This document shows positions 16,800 to 25,223 of a DNA stretch of 64,000 bases, piece after piece. Below the pieces are notes generated by a model. It was not told the DNA's origin. It saw nothing but the letters and a program-made list of their open reading frames with translations, and ran no database searches. The translations under genes and the position numbers were made by a program. Source of the DNA: Pandoraea faecigallinarum (GTDB taxonomy: Bacteria > Pseudomonadota > Gammaproteobacteria > Burkholderiales > Burkholderiaceae); NCBI RefSeq assembly GCF_001029105.3, contig NZ_CP011808.2, forward strand, positions 62,001-126,000, read 5' to 3'. Numbering within the stretch: the stretch's first letter is position 1; each line of letters begins with the position of its first letter.

Positions 16800-17466
16800 A
16801 TCAAATCATCCTTGTATCAGACACCAAAGACACTGAAAACATTGATAAATTTCTTGAAAATTGTCATAACGATAAAGAAACCGCTTTACTTGAAGACAAA
16901 AAAACAAAGCACGAAGAATTCATAAAAAATATTAACTGGCAATCAGCCGATCTTGCCAATGAGGAATCCAAAGAAAACGCGTTCGTTTTATTGTTTGTTT
17001 TTTCGGCAAAAAATGTTTAAAATTCAATGTTTGGAACTGTATCGAACAGGCGATGATCAGTATGGCCCTCTGTAAATTGACTATCGAAACGCGCTTGTCG
17101 GCACAGGGATGCTCCGTCGATCAGATAAGAGACGCCAATATCACTACCTCCATTGCTGCGAATATGCAGGACGGAGGGAATCACGTGGTCGGAGTCGTTA
17201 AACTCTCAGTTAATGGTATGGAGGAGCAATTTATTATTGATCCCTGGAATGACGGTGCCATTATTACGCCAAGCGAAATCAAGAAATTCTACGGAGAAAA
17301 CAGAAGTCGTTTCGCCGATGAAAATGCTAACTTTGAAAAAAATGACAGGCTAACTGATGTTATTAATGATTCATTGTATTTAAATGCCGTTGCCACGAGC
17401 ATGCGTGAAATACATCGCATTGACATTGATAATACTAACTGGAGGGCACAACAGTTGGCGAGGTGA
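16800..17466 (+). pseudogene. Relic of a Cys-His-Asp (protease-like) effector gene
   Basis: AT-rich, unlike its surroundings. The first part reads VSDTKDTENIDKFLENCHND and on to INWQSADLANEESKENAF in one frame; near 17010 the frame breaks, and from 17035 another frame reads NCIEQAMISMALCKLTIE, then GGNHVVGVVKL and FIIDPWNDG. Cys, His and Asp are separated by 48 and 19 residues, the same as in the 548-residue protein at 10408 (49 and 19), with the same local motifs NC-x-E, (N/D)H-x2-x-V and DPW. The 3' end is cut by the IS3 element at about 17466. A dead member of one family. Confidence 0.6.
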
Positions 17467-17502
17467 ACGGTTCAAAGCCCTCGCCGCGCAGTTCTTGCGG
17501 CA

Positions 17503-17705
17503 CGCCGGTGGTCGACGTCTGTCGGCAGCTTGGTGTGTCGGGGGCAACCTTCTACACGTGGAAGAAGAAATACGCCGATTTCGGCATTAGCGAGATGCGC
17601 AAGCTCAAGCAACTCGAAGACGAGAACGCACGCCTGCGGCGTATCGTCGCCGACCTGACGCTCGATAAGCAGATCCTGCAAGAGGTGGTGCGAAAAAAAG
17701 TCTGA
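17503..17705 (+). pseudogene. IS3-family OrfA, 5' truncated
   Basis: Reads VVDVCRQLGVSGATFYTWKK (HTH) and KLKQLEDENARLRRIVADL (leucine zipper), ending QEVVRKKV. It ends at an A7G slippery run (17694-17701), the classical IS3 -1 frameshift site that joins it to OrfB. The N-terminus is missing, so the fusion transposase would lack part of its DNA-binding domain. Confidence 0.8.
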
Positions 17706-17710
17706 AGGCC

Positions 17711-18556
17711 GCCAAACGGCGCGAGCTGGCGGCTTGGATGCAAGAGCGCTTTCAGATCAGCGTGCAACGTTCCTGCGCGCTGGCGTTGCTACAGCGTTCG
17801 ACTTGGTACGCGAAGAGTCATGCGCGAGATCAAAGTGCGCTGCGCCAACGCATCCGGGACATCGCCTTAAGTCGCCCGCGGTTTGGCTACCGGCGGGTGC
17901 TGGTGATGTTGCATCGCGAGGGCTGGGAGGTGGGCAAAAAGCGCGTCTATCGGCTCTACAGCCTGGAGGGGTTGCAGTTGCGGATGAAGGTCAAGCGGCG
18001 CAAACGCATCGCCCTGCTGCGAGGCAAGCCGCCGGTGCCCACTGGGCCGAATCAGCACTGGAGCATGGACTTCGTTCATGATCAGATGCTTGATGGGCGC
18101 CGCTTTCGCATCCTGACCGTCATCGATCAATGGAGTCGCGAGAGTGTCTGTCTGGAGGCCAACTTTCGACAGACCGGCCGTGCGGTTGGCCAAGCACTGG
18201 ATCGTTCTGCGCTCCTTCGTGGATGGCCCGAATCCATCACCGTGGACAACGGCACAGAGTTCACCTCCCGCGCTCTAGACGACTGGGCATACCGGCGTGG
18301 GGTGAAACTCGACTACACACGCCCCGGTAAGCCGACCGATAATGGACTGATCGAGTCTTTCAATGGTCGATTGCGTGATGAATTCCTTAACGTGCATGAA
18401 TTCGTCACGCTATACGACCTCCGAGAAAAAATGACGGCTTGGCAGCACGACTACAACCATCATCGTCCCCACAGCTCGCTCGGCCATCTGACCCCAAGCG
18501 AGTTCGTCCAAAAGTGGTCAGTACAACCCAAAGAGGCAGCCCCTCTCCAGTTTTAA
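17711..18556 (+). CDS. IS3-family transposase OrfB
   Basis: About 280 residues in the -1 frame after the slippery run; first ATG at 17738. Complete catalytic core: HWSMDFVHDQMLDGRRFR (Asp), ESITVDNGTEFTSRALD (Asp), TDNGLIESFNGRLRDEFLN (Glu), and the end HRPHSSLGHLTPSEFVQKW. The domain is intact although its OrfA partner is truncated. Confidence 0.85.
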   Translation, partial: AKRRELAAWMQERFQISVQRSCALALLQRSTWYAKSHARDQSALRQRIRDIALSRPRFGYRRVLVMLHREGWEVGKKRVYRLYSLEGLQLRMKVKRRKRIALLRGKPPVPTGPNQHWSMDFVHDQMLDGRRFRILTVIDQWSRESVCLEANFRQTGRAVGQALDRSALLRGWPESITVDNGTEFTSRALDDWAYRRGVKLDYTRPGKPTDNGLIESFNGRLRDEFLNVHEFVTLYDLREKMTAWQHDYNHHRPHSSLGHLTPSEFVQKWSVQPKEAAPLQF

Positions 18557-18689
18557 ACTGTCCAGTTTCCGGGGACACGTCAGCCCGAAGATAAGCGCTA
18601 AGCGCCTGGTGTCCCAAAGGAACAGCCCATTCCCCCGCCTGGGGACACCTCGCATGCTCCCCTTGACAATGGGCTGCCAAGGATGGCAG

Positions 18690-18830
18690 CGCGTTGAACC
18701 ATATTCAGGCTGGCAAGCCGCGGCAGAACGCCTACGTAGAGCGATTGAACCGGACGGTGCGCTACGAATGGCTGTCGCGATACTGCCGGGACGACCTTGC
18801 GCACGGGCAGCACTTCGCAACCGAATAGTA
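18690..18830 (+). pseudogene. IS3-family OrfB fragment
   Basis: Reads HIQAGKPRQNAYVERLNRTV, then RYEWLSRYCRDDLAHGQHFATE and stop: the segment around the catalytic Glu of a different IS3 OrfB. Nothing else of that element remains. Confidence 0.75.
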
Positions 18831-18896
18831 AGCGTGACTTGAAGGCCGCATGGACAAAGGTTCCTGCGGTATCCAAAGTGATGTCCGTTACTTCAA

Positions 18897-19331
18897 GTGG
18901 TCGGGACTACTTTGGACACACGGAATGTAAAGCCTTCGAACCGTAAAGGCAGAGCGACCTACACACCGGAGTACCGAGGGCAAGTTGCCGTCGCGGCGTG
19001 CGAGCCGGGTATTTCGGTGGCCAAGCTCGCGCAGGTGCACGGGCTGAATTCGAATAGGGTGTTCAAGTGGCGTCGGCAACTGCGGGCGGGACTATTTGAA
19101 GGGACGGGGCACAGCACAGCGGTGTTGCTGCCCGTAGCGCAACCTGATGCACCGAGCGGCGAGAGAGCAGAACCGGTGTCGCCCACTCTACAGTCTGTCG
19201 GGCCACATCGCGAGAGGGTACCGGCCGCATCGGGCATCGAGAATGAACTAAACGGTGCCCGTGTACGTGTCACGGGCATGGTCGGCCCCGTGCAGTTGCG
19301 CCTCGTGCTGCGCTGCCTGACGCCAGCATGA
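18897..19331 (+). CDS. tnpA: IS66-family accessory protein TnpA
   Basis: 144 residues. The N-terminal region (RKGRATYTPEYRGQVAVAAC) with GISVAKLAQVHGLNSNRVFK is the TnpA helix-turn-helix that resembles IS3 OrfA; the C-terminal part (GARVRVTGMVGPVQLRLVLR) is typical. The start is uncertain (GTG 18897 or TTG 18915). Its stop overlaps the tnpB start. Without tnpC it cannot transpose. Confidence 0.75.
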   Translation: MVGTTLDTRNVKPSNRKGRATYTPEYRGQVAVAACEPGISVAKLAQVHGLNSNRVFKWRRQLRAGLFEGTGHSTAVLLPVAQPDAPSGERAEPVSPTLQSVGPHRERVPAASGIENELNGARVRVTGMVGPVQLRLVLRCLTPA

Positions 19332-19452
19332 TTGCGCCGCCAGGCGGTACCCGCGTTTGGCTGGCAGCGGGCATTACCAATATGCGCCGCGGCATGGATG
19401 GGCTTGCCGCACTGGTGCAGTCAGCACTCGGACGTGACCCCTTCTCGGGGCA
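19328..19452 (+). pseudogene. tnpB: IS66-family TnpB, truncated
   Basis: MIAPPGGTRVWLAAGITNMR followed by RGMDGLAALVQSALGRDPFSGH is the conserved IS66 Orf2 start. The sequence then departs and stops at HSRPAFLASCQ. About two thirds of the protein is absent. Confidence 0.8.
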
Positions 19453-19966
19453 CTCGCGTCCTGCCTTTCTTGCTTCCTGCCAATGACCCGCTTGCGTCGC
19501 CGATCCGGGTGACCAATCGTGAAGCGAAGCGTGCGGGTGCGCGAGTGGCCTTTGGCCGCCGCAGAGCGAACCGTCGTCGGTGGGGCCGCCGGCGGGCTTC
19601 GGCTCGTACGTTGCGACTGGCCTGCCTTCCCCTCGCTTCTCTTGATTCTTCTCGGCTCTCTTTCATCAGCTTGAGTCAACTGCAATCGGCTTCGCGCGCC
19701 TGACGGGTAATGGTGGATTCACCATGCTCGCGTGCGGGAGCCATGCGGCGTAGGCAGTCGCTGTTCGCCGCAGGTGCCTACGTGACGCTGCGGCGCCGGC
19801 GAATGAGCGGAAATAACACTTCCTGAGCATTGCAGATTTTACGGAGCGCAGCGGTGTCTTGAGAATGATTTCATGGGAATTCCGGTGCCGGAATAGAAAA
19901 AACCTCCCAAGCGATTGGGACAGAAAGCGGCTGTCGACGCGTGTGCGCGCTCAGGAGAAAAATGCC
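19453..19966. other. Intergenic region upstream of the autotransporter gene
   Basis: About 510 bases without a supported gene. I could not identify a convincing promoter for the autotransporter; control sequences would be expected here, downstream of the broken IS66. Confidence 0.3.
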
Positions 19967-22900
19967 ATGAAAAGTATTACCTTCCGCCGCAAGTTCGGGA
20001 CCCGCACGTTCGGGGCCAAGCGCAGAATTCCGCCGCGCTTGTTGTTGCTCATGCTGTGCAGCGCGGCTGGCGTGTTTGGGGGGGCGGGGAACGCGAACGC
20101 CACGACCTTCATCGTGTCGCCCGGCACCTCCCACACGGGCGGCACGTATGGTGGGATGTTCATCTACGCGGGTGGCACCGCGATCAATGTCAATCTGACC
20201 GGCTCAGGTGATGCGGGTGGATTTCCCGGTCCCTATGTGGGCGGGACCGTCTTTTTGGTGGTCAACGGCGTTGCCAGCGGCGTGAGATTTCATGATTTTG
20301 TAGACCCACCAGCCCCCTTGACTTATCCCACCATCGAGGTGAATTCGGGTGGGGTGGCGTACAACCTGAGTGTTTCCCAGACAAGTGGCGGAAGCACCAA
20401 TACCCTAGTTGACATGATAGTGAGAGGTGGAACGGTCATTAACCCGTCCATTTCAGGCGATGTCCGAGTGAGCATTTTAAGCGGCGGTGTTCTCAGCGGG
20501 GGAACCATCAGCCGTGGCTCCATCGGAGTCGTCAGCGGATCAGGCGGCGCCCCTGGGGTGTTGAGCGATACGACTGTCGTCTCCAGCTTTTTTACCAATC
20601 TGAACGGGGGCGCATTCCTCCTTGGGAACCGGATCACGGGCAGTGGACCTATGACCTTGTTCCCGAGTAACGTCGTGTCGGGTAACACGATTCAGGGGAT
20701 GGACGAAATTATCAATCCCGGCGTCAGTGCCACTGGAGAAACTATTCTGGCGGGCGGCTCGCAGACTTTGCGGGCGGGCGCGAGCGCCTCGAATACCGCC
20801 GTGGGTTCTGGCGGCACCCAAAGAATCCTTTCAGGCGGAATTGCCACTGGGGCTGCCATTCTGAGCGGCGGCGTGCAGGCGATTTCCGGTACGGCTAGCG
20901 GCACGCAGGTGAGCAGCGGCGGCACCGAGATCATCTCATCAGGCGGCCAGGCGGTCGGCACAATGGTCAGTAGTGGCGGCAATCAGGTGCTGTCGATTGG
21001 CGGTCTGGAGTCCAACACACAGATCCTCGCTGGGGGCAGCCAAACGCTCACCTCGGGCGCCGTGACGAACTCGACTTCGCTCGTGGGAGGCAGCCAGTTC
21101 GTGCAGGCGGGCGCCTCGGCGAACCGGTCGACGCTCGCAGCGGGTGGCTTGCAAGCCGTGCAGTCGGGGGGGACGGCCAGCGGCACTGTTGTGAGCAGCG
21201 GGGGCAACCAGAGCATATCGGCCGGGGGGACGGTGTTGAACGCACAGATCCTGACGGGCGGCAGCCAGACGCTGAACTCGGGTGTCACGATGACCTCCGA
21301 GACCCTTTCGGGCGGCAACCAGTACGTCCTAAACGGCGCCGTGGCCAACGCCACGGGCGTCACCAGCGGCGGCATGCAGGTGGTTTCCTCAGGCGGGCGC
21401 GCGAACTCCACCACCGTTTCGGCAGGGGCCTCGCAGCAGGTATCTTCCGGCGGGCAGGCCAGTGCGACGACGCTGCAAAACGGCGCGACGCTCGACGTCT
21501 TTGCGGGCGGCGCAGCGATGTCCGCACTGGTGGCCGGCGTCGAGAACGTGCGTAGCGGCGGGACCGATACCTCGGGCACAGTACGCAATGGTGGCGCACA
21601 GAACGTGGCAGGCACGGCGAACCAGACTGCCATCCAAAGCGGCGGGATCCAGACAGTGCAGTCGGGCGGGGTGGCTAATAACGGCACGGTCTCCGGCGGC
21701 GGCACGCAAACCGTGCTCGCGAGCGGACAGGCCAACAGCACCCTTGTCTCGAGCGGCGGTTTCCAGGTGGTAAGCTCGGGGGGCACGGCCAATGGAGCGC
21801 AGCTCTCGGGAGGCGTGCAGCAGGTCCAGGGCCTGGCCTCGAACACGGTGGTAGGCGCCGGCGGCGAGCAGCAGATCCAGGATGGTGGGGTCGCCAGCAA
21901 CACCACCGTCAACGATCAAGGCAAGCAGACGATCAGTTCGGGCGGTTTGGCAGTGAGCACGACAGTCAACAGTGGCGGTCTTCAGACGATTCTCTCGGGC
22001 GGCTCAGCGAACTGGGTCAACGTCAACAGCGGCGGTGAGCAGCAGCTGTTCAGCGGCGCGGTCGCGCTTAACACCACGATCAGCGGCGGGGGCGCGCAAA
22101 CGCTCATGTCCGGCGGTATTACCAGCAACTCGGTGCTCTCCTCGGGGGGCTTGCAGAACGTTTCCCTCGGCGGCCAGGCCTTCAGCTCGACGATCAACGC
22201 AGGCGGTAAGCAGCAAGTGTTCTCGGGCGGGCTCGCGCTTGACACCGTTATCAACAGTGGCGGGGAGCAGTTTGTTTCCTCCGGGGGGGTTGCCAGCGGC
22301 GGGGTGATTCATGACGACGCCAAGCAGCTCATCGGCGTGGGGGGCTCCGCACTGGACGCCTCGCTCGCCGGCGGCGGACAGTTGGTGGCGGGTTACTCGT
22401 GGCGCACGCAAGTCTCCAGCGGTGGTGTGGAAGGCGTGCTCACGAATGGTAAGGCGAGCGGCACAGTGGTCTCGGGGGGCGGTTCCCAATATGTGCAGGA
22501 GGGCGGCACGACCTATGACACTCAGTTGTTGGCAAACGGAAAACAGTCCGTTGAGGGCAACGCCAGCGGCACCGTTATCGGCAGCGGCGGTTTGCAGGAA
22601 GTCGACTCGGGGGGCGTGGCGTATCGATCCCTGATCAACGGCGGTGGCCTGCAAGACGTGCTCGCCGGCGGCACCGCAAGCGGCAGCACGGTCTCGGGCG
22701 GCAACCTCTCGGTTGCGGGGACGGCAACAGGTGTGTCGATCCTGGCGGGCGGGGTCGAGTCGATTACCTCGGGCGGCGTGGACACGGGCGCGAGCATCTC
22801 GGCGGGGGGTTCTCAAAACGTCTCCGCGGGCGGCAGCGCTCTGGGAGCGATGATTTACACGGGCGGCGTGCAGTCGGTGAGCTCGGGCGGCTTCGCCAGC

Positions 22901-24970
22901 GGCACAGGCATCGACAGCGGCGGCACCCAGCAAATCCTGGGCGGCGGCAGTGCGCGCGACACCGGGGTCAATACCGGCGGCTTACAGACGCTGACCTCGG
23001 GGGCCTCGGCATGGGGCACGACGCTGTTTGGCGGGCGACAGGAGGTGGGGTCAGGCGCGCTTGCGCAGAACACCATCGTTCACTGGGCAGGCGAGCAACT
23101 GGTCTCGGGCGGCACGGCCTCATCGACGACCCTCAATGCCTCGGGCACGCAGACGCTCAGCGCAGGCGGCGTGTCCTGGGACACCGTGGTCAATAACGGC
23201 GCCAGACAGGATGTCCTGGCCGGCGGTGAGGCGAACCGTACCACGGTGAACTACGGCGGCCTGCAGTACATCGACGGCGATACCGAGGGCGTAGCCAACG
23301 ACACGGTGGTCAACGGCGGCGGCGAACAGCAGGTCGCCTCGGGCGGCACGGCCAACCGCACCACGCTCAATGGCGGCACGCAAACCGTATCCTCGGGCGG
23401 GCTGGCCAATTTCACGACCGTCAACAGCGGCGGCCTGCAAGACGTGCTCGCCGGCGGCATCGCCAGTGCAACGCAGGTCAATTCCGGCGGGATATTGACC
23501 GGCCTGGGCACGGTCTTTGACGCGTCGATCAACGCGGGCGGCGAGCTGCTGGCCGACCAGCTCGGCTCGGGGCTCACGGCGCAGAACAAGCTGACGTTTG
23601 GCGACGGCGGCGCATACCGGGTGGTAGTCGATGCCGACGGCAGCAACGGGCGCACGCGCGTGGTGGGCGACGTGTCGATCGGCAATGGCACGTGGCTGGA
23701 GGTCGCGCCCAAACCGGGCAACTACTCAGCCAAGACCGTCTACACCGTGCTGACCTACACGGGCGCGCGCACCGGCACATTCACGAACCTGAATTCGGAC
23801 TTCGCGTACCTGACACCCACGGTGCTCTATCCGGATGGCGCGGTGCAACTTGAGCTCGATCGCAACGACATCCGTTACGGAGACGTCGGCAGCAGTTGGA
23901 ACCAGCACAATGTCGGCGAAGCGCTTGAGGGCATCTACGCGCAGGGTGGCAATGCGGTGACGGACAACCTGAACGTGATGAACGTGCCGCAGGCACAGCA
24001 GGCGTTAAAGATCCTTGCCGCCGATGAAATACCGACCTATCTCGGCGTGGCCGAGCAGCGCATGAACACGCTGTACACGACGGTGGGTAACCGACTCGCG
24101 CAGGCGTCGCGCGAGCCGCAATCGGCCGCGGTACGCCACGGGCTGTGGGCGTCGATGCAGTACAACGGGATGCACACGGGCGGTCAGCTGCCACAGGGCT
24201 CGCCGTCGGTGACGGCGAATCTGGGCTCGATCGCAGCGGGCTACGATCGGGCGCTAAGCGATGAGTGGCGCGTGGGCGCGGCGGTATCGGTCGACCTGGG
24301 CGGGCTGCAATTTAAAGATCGCAACGCTAACGGGCGCAGCACCGGCGCACAGGTGCTGGCGTACGGGGGCTATGAGCCGTCGGCCTCGCGCTTCTACGCG
24401 AACGGTATGGTGGGCATGGGGGCGTGGGGCAACCGCCTGGATCGCCAACTGAGTGTGGCCGCGCTCTCGGAGAACCCGAGCGGCTCGTTTGTGACCGAGG
24501 CGGCGGGCGCGTACGCGGAAGGTGGCATGAAGCTGAATTACCGTGCGCTGGACGTCCGGCCGTATGTCGGGGCGCGGCTGAACTGGATCCGTCAGGGCGG
24601 CTTTAGCGAAAGCCAGGCGCCGCTGATGGGGGTCAATGCCGCGAGCATGAGTCAGACCAATCCGGCGACGCTACTGGGCATACGTGTGGCGCGTGAGGCG
24701 GGGATCGACAAGCTGTCGTGGGAAGCCAACGTGGCATGGCAGCACCGCTACGGCAGTACGGAGCAGCAGGCGCAGCTCGCGTTTAACGGCAACCCGGGTC
24801 AGAACTGGACGGTGTTCGCCACGCCGCTCGATCGCGACACGGCACACGTCGATGCGACCTTGCGGTACGCCGTCAAGCCGAAGTCGGTCGCGTTCCTGCG
24901 CCTGGCTACCGATGTGGGCGCCAAGAGTGCGGTGTACTCGGTCAACCTCGGCGCGCAGATCAAGTATTGA
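19967..24970 (+). CDS. AIDA-type (type Va) autotransporter adhesin
   Basis: 1667 residues from ATG 19967 (AGGAG nine bases upstream; the longer reading to 19859 has no ribosome binding site). An N-terminal signal peptide (residues 1-~45: basic stretch FRRKF...AKRR, hydrophobic LLLLMLCSAAGVFGG, cleavage after NANA). The passenger (about 200-1330) consists of roughly fifty ~19-residue repeats of the type SGGxQxVxSGGxAxxTxVxxGG, the strand-loop-strand repeats seen in AIDA-I and TibA, which form a beta helix and can be O-heptosylated. A junction region follows (TVYTVLTYTGARTG...LDRNDIRYGD) and a ~270-residue outer-membrane beta-barrel beginning near RHGLWASMQYNGMHTGG and ending in the terminal aromatic of LGAQIKY. 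No frameshift. A matching heptosyltransferase gene is at 34620. Likely an adhesin/autoaggregation factor. Confidence 0.9.
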   Translation: MKSITFRRKFGTRTFGAKRRIPPRLLLLMLCSAAGVFGGAGNANATTFIVSPGTSHTGGTYGGMFIYAGGTAINVNLTGSGDAGGFPGPYVGGTVFLVVNGVASGVRFHDFVDPPAPLTYPTIEVNSGGVAYNLSVSQTSGGSTNTLVDMIVRGGTVINPSISGDVRVSILSGGVLSGGTISRGSIGVVSGSGGAPGVLSDTTVVSSFFTNLNGGAFLLGNRITGSGPMTLFPSNVVSGNTIQGMDEIINPGVSATGETILAGGSQTLRAGASASNTAVGSGGTQRILSGGIATGAAILSGGVQAISGTASGTQVSSGGTEIISSGGQAVGTMVSSGGNQVLSIGGLESNTQILAGGSQTLTSGAVTNSTSLVGGSQFVQAGASANRSTLAAGGLQAVQSGGTASGTVVSSGGNQSISAGGTVLNAQILTGGSQTLNSGVTMTSETLSGGNQYVLNGAVANATGVTSGGMQVVSSGGRANSTTVSAGASQQVSSGGQASATTLQNGATLDVFAGGAAMSALVAGVENVRSGGTDTSGTVRNGGAQNVAGTANQTAIQSGGIQTVQSGGVANNGTVSGGGTQTVLASGQANSTLVSSGGFQVVSSGGTANGAQLSGGVQQVQGLASNTVVGAGGEQQIQDGGVASNTTVNDQGKQTISSGGLAVSTTVNSGGLQTILSGGSANWVNVNSGGEQQLFSGAVALNTTISGGGAQTLMSGGITSNSVLSSGGLQNVSLGGQAFSSTINAGGKQQVFSGGLALDTVINSGGEQFVSSGGVASGGVIHDDAKQLIGVGGSALDASLAGGGQLVAGYSWRTQVSSGGVEGVLTNGKASGTVVSGGGSQYVQEGGTTYDTQLLANGKQSVEGNASGTVIGSGGLQEVDSGGVAYRSLINGGGLQDVLAGGTASGSTVSGGNLSVAGTATGVSILAGGVESITSGGVDTGASISAGGSQNVSAGGSALGAMIYTGGVQSVSSGGFASGTGIDSGGTQQILGGGSARDTGVNTGGLQTLTSGASAWGTTLFGGRQEVGSGALAQNTIVHWAGEQLVSGGTASSTTLNASGTQTLSAGGVSWDTVVNNGARQDVLAGGEANRTTVNYGGLQYIDGDTEGVANDTVVNGGGEQQVASGGTANRTTLNGGTQTVSSGGLANFTTVNSGGLQDVLAGGIASATQVNSGGILTGLGTVFDASINAGGELLADQLGSGLTAQNKLTFGDGGAYRVVVDADGSNGRTRVVGDVSIGNGTWLEVAPKPGNYSAKTVYTVLTYTGARTGTFTNLNSDFAYLTPTVLYPDGAVQLELDRNDIRYGDVGSSWNQHNVGEALEGIYAQGGNAVTDNLNVMNVPQAQQALKILAADEIPTYLGVAEQRMNTLYTTVGNRLAQASREPQSAAVRHGLWASMQYNGMHTGGQLPQGSPSVTANLGSIAAGYDRALSDEWRVGAAVSVDLGGLQFKDRNANGRSTGAQVLAYGGYEPSASRFYANGMVGMGAWGNRLDRQLSVAALSENPSGSFVTEAAGAYAEGGMKLNYRALDVRPYVGARLNWIRQGGFSESQAPLMGVNAASMSQTNPATLLGIRVAREAGIDKLSWEANVAWQHRYGSTEQQAQLAFNGNPGQNWTVFATPLDRDTAHVDATLRYAVKPKSVAFLRLATDVGAKSAVYSVNLGAQIKY

Positions 24971-25223
24971 GCCCGGAAGTGCGCTATGGGGAGGGGCCCC
25001 CCGCCCGCGAGGGCACTCCCCGCGCCCCGGCCGCGTCGCGCTCGCGGGGCGCGGCTCGAAGCGCGCCGCATGCACGTCAACGCCTAAGACGAGGTCTGTG
25101 AGCGGCCCCTTGGCACGCACAGGCGCGCGTGGTTTGCGGCGCACGGCGTCCTTGGGCGATAGCGGTGGGGCGGCGACATCGGGGCGCGCAGCAGGGATCA
25201 ACAGCGGTTTCAGAGGTTTTGTC

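Larger units (their letters stand above)
17503..18577 (+). mobile_element. IS3-family element, left end truncated
   Basis: The right terminus is TGTCCCCGGAAACTGGACAG (reverse complement, ending 18577). On the left, OrfA starts abruptly at TPVVDVCRQLGVS (about 17503) with its first ~20 residues and the left inverted repeat missing. OrfB is complete. A second, mutated stretch of IS3 sequence follows at 18690. Confidence 0.8.
18886..19452 (+). mobile_element. IS66-family element, left part
   Basis: Contains a full tnpA and the first ~40 codons of tnpB, with the ATGA overlap typical of IS66. The remainder (rest of tnpB and the DDE transposase tnpC) is missing; the break is at about 19452 after SALGRDPFSGH. 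Confidence 0.75.

Noticed and set aside
20700..23560. Regularly spaced short repeats that might suggest a CRISPR or minisatellite array
   Set aside because: The periodicity is ~57 bases with diverged units and is fully explained by the ~19-residue protein repeats in one intact frame.
20692..23721. Long minus-strand ORFs inside the autotransporter gene (up to 309 codons)
   Set aside because: Caused by the repetitive codon pattern of the passenger; Pro/Leu/Thr-rich low-complexity products without start signals.
25021..25052. GC-rich hairpin (GCGCCCCG/CGGGGCGC) after the autotransporter as a terminator
   Set aside because: Good stem but a 15-base loop and no U run; too weak to call in GC-rich DNA.
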